This document shows positions 13,095-24,115 of a DNA stretch of 64,000 bases, piece after piece. Origin of the DNA: Phoenix dactylifera. Taxonomy: Eukaryota > Streptophyta > Magnoliopsida > Arecales > Arecaceae. The notes below the pieces were generated by a model. It did not search any database. It was given only the letters and a program-made list of their open reading frames with translations, and had not been told where the DNA came from. Made by a program: the position numbers and the translations under genes. Within the stretch, counting starts at the first letter, position 1. Each line of letters begins with the position of its first letter. The DNA lies in contig NC_052394.1 of assembly GCF_009389715.1 (NCBI RefSeq), forward strand, positions 22,446,899 through 22,510,898. Direction: 5' to 3'.

Positions 13095-13625
13095 AAGCTT
13101 GTGCCATGGTGCTTTGTGTGTTTTCCTCCACTTGGTTAATTCTGCTCAAAATTTGCATATTTCTATAAATGTGTGACTATAGGTACTTATGGAGTGGGGG
13201 GATCACGACTCTTTAGTATTATTACTGGTATGTGGGACTCGGGATTTAGCTGTGGTTGACTCGTTTGGATTTCAACATGATACATCTGTTAAATGGACTA
13301 GTGATTGCCTCTTACACAATCGTGTAGTTTAGTCAGATTTCTGCCGCAGATCTTGAAGCTGACTTGGAGAAGTACCACGCACAGGCAATGCAAGTCAACT
13401 GAAAGCTCTCATCTTGGTGTGCTGCATCCACTTGCTCAAAAGTAGTTTATTTCTATAGTTGTGTGACATTAGGAAGTGGATCACGACTCCTTGGTCTTAT
13501 TACTGGTTTGTGGGCCTTGGGTTTTACTGTTATTGGCTCCTTTTAGTTTCAACATGATACATCTGTTTAAGGGACAACGGGTGATTGCCCCTTACGCAAT
13601 CATGTAATTTAGTTGGTCTTGCTTT
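13023..13625 (+). repeat. tandem duplication of the ALY C-terminal coding end and 3' UTR
   Basis: Unit 1 starts in the last ALY exon at AGTCAG (13023) and includes the stop and UTR. Unit 2 starts at AGTCAG (13331) with a period of 308 bp. Unit 2 repeats the C-terminal motif with changes (DLEADLEKYHAQAMQVN, then TGA at 13400-13402). It then repeats the UTR landmarks TGTGTGAC, GGATCACGACTC, TTTCAACATGATACATCTGTT, GTGATTGCC(T/C)CTTAC and CAATC(G/A)TGTA. Divergence is moderate, and the reading frame of unit 2 is open through its stop. Confidence 0.85.
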
Positions 13626-15965
13626 CTTTAGATCCAACCCTTGCAGAATGCAGCCGAGAAGTCATTTGGTGGAGGTGATCACTCTTCAAAGTCATTATCA
13701 GGAGTAATCTGATACATGTGAATCTGTAGTTTCTTCTTTTACTTTGCAGGCCATAATATCTTTATGTTCTCTTTTTTAACATATTGATGATGTATCTTGA
13801 GTTTGGTGTTTTAAGTCTGAAAGCTGACACTTCTGAATTATAGCATTTTAATCCCTTTGTAGTATGTTGAGGACCGGTGCACCCTGATGTTGGAGTTGCA
13901 TGCCGGATTACATCCTTTTTTATTGCATAATTTATGAGGTTAATCAATTCATATGGATGATTTTGATTTTTAAGGTGATTTGCCCTGGAAAGCCAACTAC
14001 CATAATGCTGTGGTTTTTCACTACTTAAAAGCCAAAAGCTTAGAAACAGTTTTCATCACACATTTTTTACAATGTTAATGCTATCTGGGGCAACAATCAA
14101 ATGGTGTTGATGATTTCTAGTTTACTCAAACTTGGATGATAGTTTATTTATGGTTGCAGCAGCTGGCAGTTTGCCTAAGCTGAATTCGGTGCCCATGTCA
14201 TGCACAGGTACAGGTTGGAGTATCTAATTGTTGTTCAACCACGTTCAGGAAGTATTATGATTTCTTAAGTTTCCTGCAATATCCAGGCATGGTTGTGGAA
14301 ATGCATTTGAGAAATGGAAAAAGCATTGCTTTTCTACAGAACTTGATGTTTTTGTAGTATCATTGCATTGTCATGCCATTGCATCTTCCCGTGACAGGAT
14401 ATTTGAGCAGGAGAGATTGTCAGGGTTCTGCAGGTTATTTGATGGATGAATCCAGGCATAGTTTCCCTTGCTTCTGCTTATGCTTTTCTGGGAACAAAAT
14501 GAAAACCAGGAAAATAATAACTTGGGGCGGAAGGGACCATAAAATCCAACTGCTCTCCTTGAAGTGCAGCTTGTGCATGTTATGACATTGCCCCTCAATG
14601 ATTTTGGCCATGGTAACTCAAAACTGGCGATCCAACGAGGCCAACAACTTGCGGTTCAGTGGGTTGTTATGTATATCCTAATGGAGAAAATATTCCGTGC
14701 GAGTGGAGCCTACAGGATTTAAGGCGCACGATTGGCGTGATGCAGGCTATAATTTCTTATCCAAAGGGCTTGGGAGAGGTCCATGGTTTTAGAGGTGGCA
14801 GATTACTTAAAAAAAAAGTGAAAAAAGTAAGAGAAAAAAATGAAGTATAAAGGCACGTCCAAGTGCTAACCGGGCTTCTACTGAAGTGCATATGATATAC
14901 AGTATAGCCAATTAACCGGCCGGTGATTTTTATTTTCCCTCTAGTCTTTGGTTTTCTACACAAAAGATAACAATGATGAGCCCAGTGGTCTTACGTCTTA
15001 GCCGGTTAGGCTGTTATATAAATTTCAAATAATTTGGCAGTCTTTATGTTATCATCACAGTCGATTAACCGAATATACGTCGACAAACACCCAAAAGACA
15101 TACAGATTGTCCATCGTATCTAGGTTTGGGATTTATCCTCAAGTCAGAGAGAAGTTGAAATTAGCCTCCGTGGCGGAAAAATGGAGGTGAACTGGAGACA
15201 AAAGGGGGCCTAATTTTGTTGGACAATGCTAAAAAATAGTTACTGTAACAAGTTTTGAAGCAAGCATGAGCCTTGATACCTGTACAACATCCAAGTATAT
15301 ATATATATTTTTGATGTAAATAACAAAATATTTTTGATGCAAGTATAACATCAAGTATAATTGTGGGGCTACCATGACATATTCTGCACAAATCATCTTC
15401 CAGGACCTGGAAGGTAACTGGAACTGAAAAAGGCACCATACAGGTTAGGCATACATGACTACCAATAAAGCACATACAGCAGCAAGCTCTAATCCATAGG
15501 ACTTTGGGATGGATAAAAAAGAAACCCCAGAAACTGCCACCGCTTGGTGGTGGGTTAACAATGCAATGCAGCAACAATTTAGCGCCAACAATGTAGCGTG
15601 TAACAATGCAATGCACGAACAATTTAGCACTCATTCTAACCATTTGGTGGTGTGTTAACAATGAAATGCAGCAATCATTTAGCACTCATTTGCTGGTTTC
15701 TAGCTTCACAGCAACTAAAACCATGCAGACCGCAGGAGCACGAGATGAAAGAGAAGAAATGCACAAAAATGTCATGGAAGAATGTATATCAGCTGAAGTC
15801 AAAGAACATAGGTTTCAATCTTCAATTCTGGCCTCCATAAGTGCCCACCAGAGCAAACACTTCCATTAGAAAGTGAACCCACAATTTGGGAAAAAGCATC
15901 GACTAGCATAGCCGCAATAGCCCAAACTCACCTGCAGTACAAGATATCCAATGTTGAAACCAAGT
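13626..15965. other. region between the converging ALY and zinc-knuckle genes
   Basis: No gene is supported here. The left part would hold the rest of the ALY 3' UTR, and roughly 15700-15965 would be the 3' UTR of the leftward zinc-knuckle gene. Short open frames around 14371-14850 and 15161-15685 show no recognisable family, codon bias or splice context. A short tandem repeat lies at 15555-15700. Confidence 0.5.
15555..15700. repeat. three-copy short tandem repeat
   Basis: The block G(T)TAACAATG(C/A)AATGCA, followed by a CAA-TTTAGC stretch, occurs three times, at about 15555, 15600 and 15655. Two copies are preceded by GGTGGTG(G/T)GTTAACAATG. The array lies downstream of the zinc-knuckle gene's stop codon. 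Confidence 0.6.
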
Positions 15966-18900
15966 TTACCATGAGTATCTTTGGAGAACACGACCAAAAA
16001 TCCTGCCTGAGGGGCACTCATAAGACAGATGGCCACGCCCACCACAGTTGCTGCAGATAACAATACCAACCCAGCCATAGCTGATGCGACCTGGCTGGTC
16101 GCACATGCCGCGGACAGGCCCTCCTTGGATCTCCAATGCCAGGCTTGCCTTGGGACAGTCACGTGCCACATGGCCTGAAACATTGCAGAGATTGCATACT
16201 GGTTGGTTAGGGCATTCACGAGCCAGGTGACCAGTCTTGTGGCAGTTGTTGCAAGCCTTGTCATTGGTACAGTCTGCGGCAATATGACCTGGCTTGTAGC
16301 AGTTGTTGCAAAGCCTGGTGTCAAAGGTGGCTAGTCCTGAGCCGGGGCAATCACAAGCCAGGTGGCCTGTTTTGTTACACGTGTGGCAGACAGCTTCATT
16401 TTTGCACTCACTGGCAACATGTCCAGACTCCTTGCAATTCCAGCACAGGGTCACTGCAGTGCACTCTGCTGCAATGTGCCTGTCGGCAAAGAGTTGAGAG
16501 CAAATATTTATGGTCAGGTTGGAAATAATCAAATAACTGACAGTTGCTATACTGTATTACTGTATAAGCCAACAGCTCAAAAGAAGGCTCCTCACTTTCC
16601 GCACCTGTTTTAGTTTTCGATGATTTAATCCATTAAAATGTCGAATATCATATTTATTTTTGAAACCAAATACAATAACTTACCCTGGGAGTGCACAATT
16701 GTTGCAGACAGCTACATTTGGACAGCCTCTAGCGTAGTGTCCAGGACGCTTACAGTTCTTGCAGAGAGAATCCCTGGAAGAAAACAAACAAATTAAGAAC
16801 GTAGAAACAACAACTTTAAAAATGTGTACAAGAAAGCATAGTGCAAATAAGTTGGTAAAATATCATTGCTAATAACAGCTTGACATGTTCCATGCCACTA
16901 AGAAATGTACCATCTCTCCAAGTCATGTAACTTACCATAGATGCATAATCCATTACCATCTTATCAGGGAAAAATATAAAGGCAACTGCAATAACTAAAG
17001 GTTATTATAAATTAGTTGAACGGTGCAAACTTATGATTTTTTTTTAAATATGGCAAAATCAAATTGCTTATAGATGAAAAGAACCCAAATATATCTTACT
17101 ATTCATTAAACAAAGTGGATTCTCTTTCTAAATTTACTCATAAAATTTCTAGTCCAATGAAAAGTCCTCTATTTCTTGCAGAGTTAATTTTTGTCAAAAA
17201 ATACTGTATAATTTGAGCTTCTTTCCACAAATGGTGCCAATTTAATGTATATACTCTACGTCCTCCTATAAATAATTAGCTGAACAGAAGAACAAGTGCA
17301 GAACATATAACTAGAATTTAGGGATAAAAGAGAAATCTCGCCCATTTTCCCAATCAAGATAAAAGTGTTGAACTTAGCTCTCAAGCAAGGCCTCCATGCA
17401 CTTGTACCACCAAAATGACAAAGTTGCAATATTATGGGGGAAAAAAATAGAGAAAACAAATATTCATGGTACATAAGCAATTCCTCCAGAGACTAGACTT
17501 GAGCCTTAAGGCAATCCAAACCAGCACCTTTTAGACTAAATTCTAGCCATCTACAAACAAACAAAATGTGAGAAGGCAAAAAAGAACAAAAGAAAAAAGG
17601 CTAGTTATATTACCATGCTTGACTATGTAGGGCCTGATAACTCTCTCAAGGCAGACTCTTCTGGTAAATTGACGCTTCCACCTTCTTTTTTTTTTTGAAC
17701 ATATACAAAAAAGTGAAAATTGACTAATGGATTTCAAACCTATGCCCCTTTGAAGTATATTACAAACTCCTCATTAAAACTGAGGTGGCAATGGAATTTA
17801 GAATCAGACTTTCACAACTATGCATGTAACAAATCCAATCGAGCCTGTGAAAAACTAGCCAAATTAAAAATAAGCATAACATTAGACCTAATGTTGTAAA
17901 TCCATAAGCAGATTATGATTTTGAATTCCTCCCTCCCCTTCCATCTCCCTTCTTTTTCTTCTCATTCTTGTCCTTGTGTTAGGTAAGAAAGATATCCACA
18001 CAATATCAGTTCCCTATTGTAGATGAGCTTCTTTGCCTGATATCCAACATGTTTGCTGCCACTGGGACCTGATGCAGCAAACGCCATCACCATGGTGACA
18101 ATAATCATCAATGATGGGGGAAGGAGGAGGGGGAAGAGGGCGAAGGTGGAGAGAACAAAAACAAAAGAAGAAGAAGAAGAAGTGGAGGGAATGAGGACAA
18201 GATTTAATGTGGGGTGGGGGTGGGGGTGGGAGGTGGTGGGTGCTGGGTGGTGGGGACAGATTCAAAAGAACTTTGCCTTCCCGAAACTATTGACTATCAA
18301 CGTTACTGATGTTGTCATCAAGAGATGCTTCTGTTCGGTGTCGTCACTGGTCACTGGATTTGGGTGTTATCAACCCCCTCCATTTCTTCTTCTCCATTTT
18401 AATATGTAAACTTGGAGATACACATAACCCAATGGTAATAGTTGGTGAATGAGGATGCATAAAGCCAACCAATGGCTATGGTACCTAGAGATGCACCTGA
18501 TCAACAAATTCTGACCTGCCTAGGGCCAAGCATTCGGCCAAAGACTTGCACTAGGCATAGTAGGCAGCCTGTGTGCTTGCCCCAAAATCTAAGTTGTCTA
18601 GGCAGGTCACCCAGCATTAGGCAGGGTGCCGCGGAGGCAGCCCCCAAAATCGGTTACTTGGGTCTACAACATGCAAGAAATTCCATCTCCGATGGGATGA
18701 TTTGAAGCATAGAAAGAAAATGAGTTAAGCATTTCTATGTACAATGTTTGTGACGAAAGATAAAGTAGGACAATAAGGCATGTTCATTTTAAGAAGGTTC
18801 TGTAATAATGAAAAAATGGAAAAAAGAAAGACCGTTGAATCCTCTCACTAAAGATAACGCAAGAAAAATATACAAAATCTCTTCCCCATAATTTACCCAC

Positions 18901-21317
18901 CTTTTCCCTTTCTCCCTATCAACACCTAACTATGCTACAGTCCTTAAAACTCTCATGATCATCAACTCAACAAATGCCAAGCTCATGAGGATGCTGCAGA
19001 TGCTTGCAAGGACATTTGTACAACAACTATTGCACATATGGCTATTAATTTACCAGCTAGCTTTGAGTCCTTATTTCTAGGGCATCATTGGGTCTCTAAG
19101 CCATTGATTCTTAAGGTTGTGAGCCTTTGTAGGGTTTGGTACAACACATCATAATGGATGCGATTTTCAAAGAGTGCATGCGGTGGTAAATTGTGAGGCA
19201 GATAACAGAATTATATATCTAATGATGCTGTCCTTAGCACTTGAAGTTCCTTGTTAATTTCTCTCTTCTAGAACATTCACTACAGTGCTTGAATAATATA
19301 TGATAGATCACCTAGATAAATGGTTTCTCTATCCAATTAGTGATTGGGCTCTCTCATCTTCTGCAACCAACTAAACCATGCCATGATAGTAGGATGGGTG
19401 ATAGTTCTATTTGGTTGTCTTTCAAGATTTACCTTGAATGATGTTTCAAAGCCTTTGCAAGCCCTTGTTTGTTTTGCCAGCAGTCACTGTCAATCCCAAT
19501 TTTAGCTAGGCAGATTGGTGGGTTTTGATAGCATTATGTTTCAGAGATCAGGCTCTCCTAGCCATAATGGCGATCCTTGTGAAGGCAATGGAAGCATCAA
19601 GGCTGATGGCATACTACACAATATCTTGAAATGGATAAACGCTCTACGTGTCAAGAAATATTGGTGGGAATGTGTGCTTCTATCTGATTAACCTAGACAT
19701 TCGCATCCAGCTCCAAAAGAAAAGCATGTAGGGTACATGTTAGACATTTGAATACTTATGAAATTCTTTTTTGCAGTTTCTAGAGACTTTTGGGGAGCTA
19801 GACTCTGCTAACAATGAGTTAGACCTTCCATTTTAACATTAGTAGTAGGTAGGAAAGAAACATGTACGTTAAACAACCTTACAGACAATGCCTTGTAAAT
19901 AAAATGGTATAAATATATTATTTAATTAAGATTATATTGTATCCTGGGTATCTCCATTTTTCTCTTGCCAAGCCAAACACTTAGATACCTATCTGAAACT
20001 AATTCTCATGTTTATGTCCATGCAACGTTGCTTTTATATTTGTTCTCACATGTCCTCACACAGAGGACGCAAGCTAGCTGGTTCTGGATTTAGCATGAAG
20101 TGCTTCACCTTTGTTATTATAGTAATTAACAATAAGGTGTCAAAGTGATCGGAGGCAATCACTTAGCCAAATAGGCAAAAATTCAAGGAAAAATGGGAGG
20201 GAACATCATACTTGGCTCTTAGGGAAGACCTTGACAGAGTCACACCACCGAGATGAGAAGAGTTGCAAGAGTCAACTTATGCTTTTCTGGAGAACCATCT
20301 TCATCAACTCAAAACAATCTTTTCAATAGATTTGCATTTATGTGGTGCTACAAATGGCTTGGCACTCAAATATTTTTGATAATGCAAAGGCAAGCTTCAC
20401 AAATCAAAACAAGCAAATGTGCTAACCTGTCCAAGACTTCGTCAATTCATAATAAAACCCATCTGTGCATCTCTCTCTTTCTCTCTCCCTATGTGCGCAT
20501 GTGTGTGTGGATGTGCACATATATATGGATTATGCTGATATGATAATGCAACCGATACATGTACTGCTAAGGGTTTTGATAAGAATAATGTAAAACTAAA
20601 AGCAAAATTGACGACAAAGATGACGACATTGTTTCATATATGAAAACAGTATTGCACCAAAATATTTGCTATGGTCAAACTAATAGTAGAAAAATAACAT
20701 CGGAATTGATACAAACTTTGTTTGTTGCAAGTAAGCATAAGAAGTTATGCCTATGCTGGTTTTTTTATGCTATACTTAATAATAAAGCAAATGTTAATCA
20801 ACATTCTGACAAACGTTCTAATAAAAAAATTCACAGCATTATCAGTATCAGCATTGAGTTTTTTTTTAAAAAAACATGAAATATTAGCCTTTAAAGGGCT
20901 TTAAATTCCAAATCCCATAAGATGATGCATTGGCTAGTCCAGTGGTCCATGACAGCAATTCTGGAATTTTAAACTCATGCCCTTCCATTAATAATCTATC
21001 CATCTCTAGTAGTACTTCTGTAACAACTTTGAAGAGAAGAGATTTCGCAATTCCCAACATTTAAAATGAAAAAATATGGATAGATTGACTCTTAAGTTAC
21101 AAAATGCAAGTTCAATTCGTTATGTTTTGAAAAGAACAAGATTCCATCTACGAAGAGTTCCAAGAATGGAACACTTGAAAGCAAATCCAGTAACCTAAAT
21201 AAGGCAAGCTCACCAGTAGCTGCGGCGTTCGCTTCTGTAAGGAGCGTCACGATAGGACATGCGATTGGTTCGGAACAGACGTGCTCGAGGAGGGTTTCTG
21301 CTGCCATCTGGACTCAT
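15966..21317 (-). CDS. CNBP/GIS2-like CCHC zinc-knuckle protein, three exons
   Basis: Exons are 21214-21317, 16684-16773 and 15966-16479, giving 235 residues. The first exon encodes an Arg-rich N-terminus ending RMSYRDAPYRSERRSY, typical of plant GIS2/CNBP-like proteins that bind single-stranded nucleic acid and act in RNA handling. Eight intact CX2CX4HX4C knuckles follow (first Cys at about residues 39, 58, 77, 96, 122, 141, 160 and 207). Between the last two is a ruined ninth knuckle (residues about 186-201, GMCDQPGRISYGW) that has lost three of its four zinc ligands. The C-terminus CGGRGHLSYECPSGR is the family signature. Exon phases agree across both introns. The start was chosen as the first ATG of the Arg-rich frame; no better upstream ATG was seen. 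The first intron is 4.4 kb. The decayed knuckle suggests relaxed constraint on one finger or a diverging paralogue. Confidence 0.88.
16774..21213 (-). other. 4.4 kb first intron of the zinc-knuckle gene
   Basis: AT-rich, with a purine-rich stretch around 18115-18250 (GGGAGG, GAAGAAGAA, GGTGGGGGTGGG). A perfect 12-bp inverted repeat (TGACCTGCCTAG at 18512-18523, CTAGGCAGGTCA at 18598-18609) encloses a 74-nt loop region. No exon of another gene was recognised. Confidence 0.6.
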
Positions 21318-24115
21318 CGTGATAACCCCACAAAACCCTGCGTGCCCACTAAACAACCCCTCCTGCCACTCCAACTCCACCCCCTGTTTTCAAAACCCAG
21401 TGAGTCCAGATCCATGCCAACCAAACCCTAGCCTGCCGTAATCTCCACTCTAGGAAAGAATTAAAACAGAATCAAAATCGTATAGCCTATCATGCATATA
21501 AGCAGTATAAAGAAAAGCAAACCAATCGATTTATCAAAAAGAATTCAGTCTCTTTTCGCCAAGAAAACAGAAAAAAATCTTGGATAATTACAATCAGTCA
21601 AAGATCTGAGCGTTGGTACCTAAATCTGGGAGCAGAAAGGATTCAGACGACTCAAAAACCTAGCCCTAAACGAAAAAAAGATAAATAAATCAAGAAACCA
21701 AAATTCCATGCTCCCATCTATCAATCCCAAGAAATCTCGAATGCCACACAAAGTACGAGAGAAATGCCACGAATCGCAGGTAAAGGAGGGTTGAGTTGGG
21801 GCCAATACCTCGACCTCGAGATCCCATGCAACGAGGGCTCCTCCCTTGGGCCGCAGCGCTCCGGAGAGGAAGACGATACACGCGAGCAACGGACAAGGGT
21901 GAGGGAGAACTTAAATAGACGGACAACCTAGGAGCGAAAAAGGAGGACGTGATCCGGATACCGATCTTTTGGCGGAAACTAAAGCCCCGTAGGCGCCCTT
22001 TGAGTTACGAAGCGAGTGAAGAACAGCTTGGCCCATCCGTTGGATACTAGTCTTGGTGGAGTGGGCCGCCTCCATCATGAAGTCTGGATATTGGGTCATG
22101 ACCAGGCTCTTGCTAAGCCCAGGGAATCATCTTGACAGCCCTTGTCCGAACTACCAGCCTAATAGCCCTAAATGGCATGACACGGGGATGTATGGCTCGA
22201 GTTCTAAAGCATGTGTCTAGCTGGCATCATGGCCAGCACACGAATAAATTTCTAAAATCATCCGATTGATATGGCAGCCGAGAATTGGTGCAGTAATCAA
22301 AGAATCGATAGTGCAAATCAGGGTCGCTCGACCAATCACCGGCTTTCGTATCGGACCAGCGAATCGAGCAATGATCTAAAATGAAATTTAATATTTTTGA
22401 TTTTATAATTATGCCATTCTTAGCCTTTTGCCCATGATTAAGTAATCTCTATTTAGTATTTTATAGGCAGCATGTTCGAATGTTTTTAATATCCATGCAG
22501 ATATATTCTTGTCAGCATAGTTGGCACGCCATCTTGATGCATCAATTGTCATATTTGCATGGCACTAATATATACAAACAAACAAATACTTTTGATGGAT
22601 ATCGAATCATTATTAAATTATTTTATCTGTGGAAATATTGGCTTGGCCTGTCTAGAACTTAAACCAAGCTAGGGGATTCCCTGATTTATTCATGCCATCT
22701 CGATATCTATAACTAGAGTCACCCTTGGCTGTGATAGCTTATATGCTCATGATTTCCATGTCTTCTACGCGCAAATTGCTTACTGAACCAATACTTACAT
22801 TGCATACTGTAAAACATGGTTGTCAATATTAACAGGGGCGGCTCAATACATTCTGGGGCCTAAGGCGAATCCAATGAATGAGGCATTTTTTTAATAATAA
22901 TTTTTTTTAATAATATTTTTTTTAATAAATATAAAATACTTAAAAAAATATATGAAAATAGATAGCTATCAAGTACACTATTTCAACCATGAATCTAACA
23001 AAGATAGACAAGAAGCCTTTTCAATTTAATATAATTCTTGAATGGAAGCACATAAAAGTAATTATTCTAAGTGAAGGGCCATGAAACTGATTAAATAACT
23101 GAGATAATACTTGGCAATATTGTTTACCATGTCAAGCAAGAGCCGGATAGGAAAATGTCATCTCATGGCACTTCATGGTCAAGGTAAAGAAAAGAATTTG
23201 TCCATAAAGAAACCTCAGAAAGTAGGGTTATTATGGGAAATTCACTCCATCAAATTGATAAAAGTCTCATCCCACATCCCACCGTCTCCCCTTCAAGTGA
23301 GTACCCAAGCAGCAACTGCAACATCACGGCACAACAGCCATTCAACCCCCTCCCTCCTTTTCTCTCTCTACCACCCAAGAGGGGAGAAGAAACCGAGAGG
23401 AGAAAACTAAAAGAATCTCCTCTCTCTCTCTCTCCCTCTCCCTCCCTCCCTCCCCCCCCCCCCCCCCCCCCAAAAAAAAAAAAAAAACAAAACTACTGTC
23501 CCCAACTTCCAAATTGCCCCTCTGCAGGCCAGTAAACTCTCCACCGATGGAGGGGGAAAGATTCGTAGCCAGCTCCTGATCCCGTTTATATGGGCCTTTG
23601 CTTCCTTTTGGTCAGCCTCCAGGGGCCTTAGGCGACCGCCTCAGTCGCCTAAGGCTCGGGCCGGCTTTATCAATATATTGTGTGATAGTGAGGTGACCAA
23701 GGTTACTTGTGTGTGTCATAGGTTAATAGTTGGAGTTTATGCCGTAGCCCAGCCAGTGGCTGGAATTTCGAGGCCTACGCCGAAGCCCATCTAATATGCT
23801 CCCAGCCCAAATAGACGAGCCAGTAGATTTAAGTTTTTAAGGCCCATGTCCAATTTAAGGCTTCGAAGCTCATATTCCTCCGTCAACTGCACCTAATGAG
23901 GCAAACGAGAGAGAAACCCATTTGATGGTGACCGTACGCCCATCATCACATCAGGGCCGTCCATATCACTCCTGAAAGCCGAGAGATACCCTACTTTAGG
24001 CGGCTCTGGGCACAGGACAAACGGTTCACCGCAACAAGAGCGTTGTCTCCGAAGGCTTGGAGCCGTCGTTCATTTCCTCACAAAGGGGCAGGGAAAGAGA
24101 GAGAAAGAGGGAGAG
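21318..24115. other. divergent promoter region between the zinc-knuckle and ATP synthase genes
   Basis: The left part (to about 21900) is probably 5' UTR of the leftward gene; a donor-like AG|GTACCAA (minus strand, near 21615) hints at a spliced leader. A hAT-like element sits at 22830-23669. Directly upstream of 24116 is a GA-rich leader typical of plant 5' UTRs. No further coding exon is visible. Confidence 0.5.
22830..23669. mobile_element. probable hAT-like non-autonomous element with homopolymer core
   Basis: The left end reads TAACAGGGGCGGCTC and then GGGGCCTAAGGCGAA. The right end read inward is TAAAGCCGGCCCGAGCCTTA and then GCCTAAGGCCCC, so both ends share a GC(C)GGC core and a GGCC-TAAGGCGA block. 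TCAATAT flanks both sides (22823-22829 and 23670-23676). The interior is AT-rich on the left, with a CT-rich stretch ending in C20 (23452-23471) then A16 (23472-23487). The exact ends are approximate because the outermost bases match poorly. Confidence 0.45.

Noticed and set aside
15161-15685. 174-residue minus-strand open frame
   Set aside because: Cys-rich low-complexity translation driven by the short tandem repeat, with no domain and no splice context.
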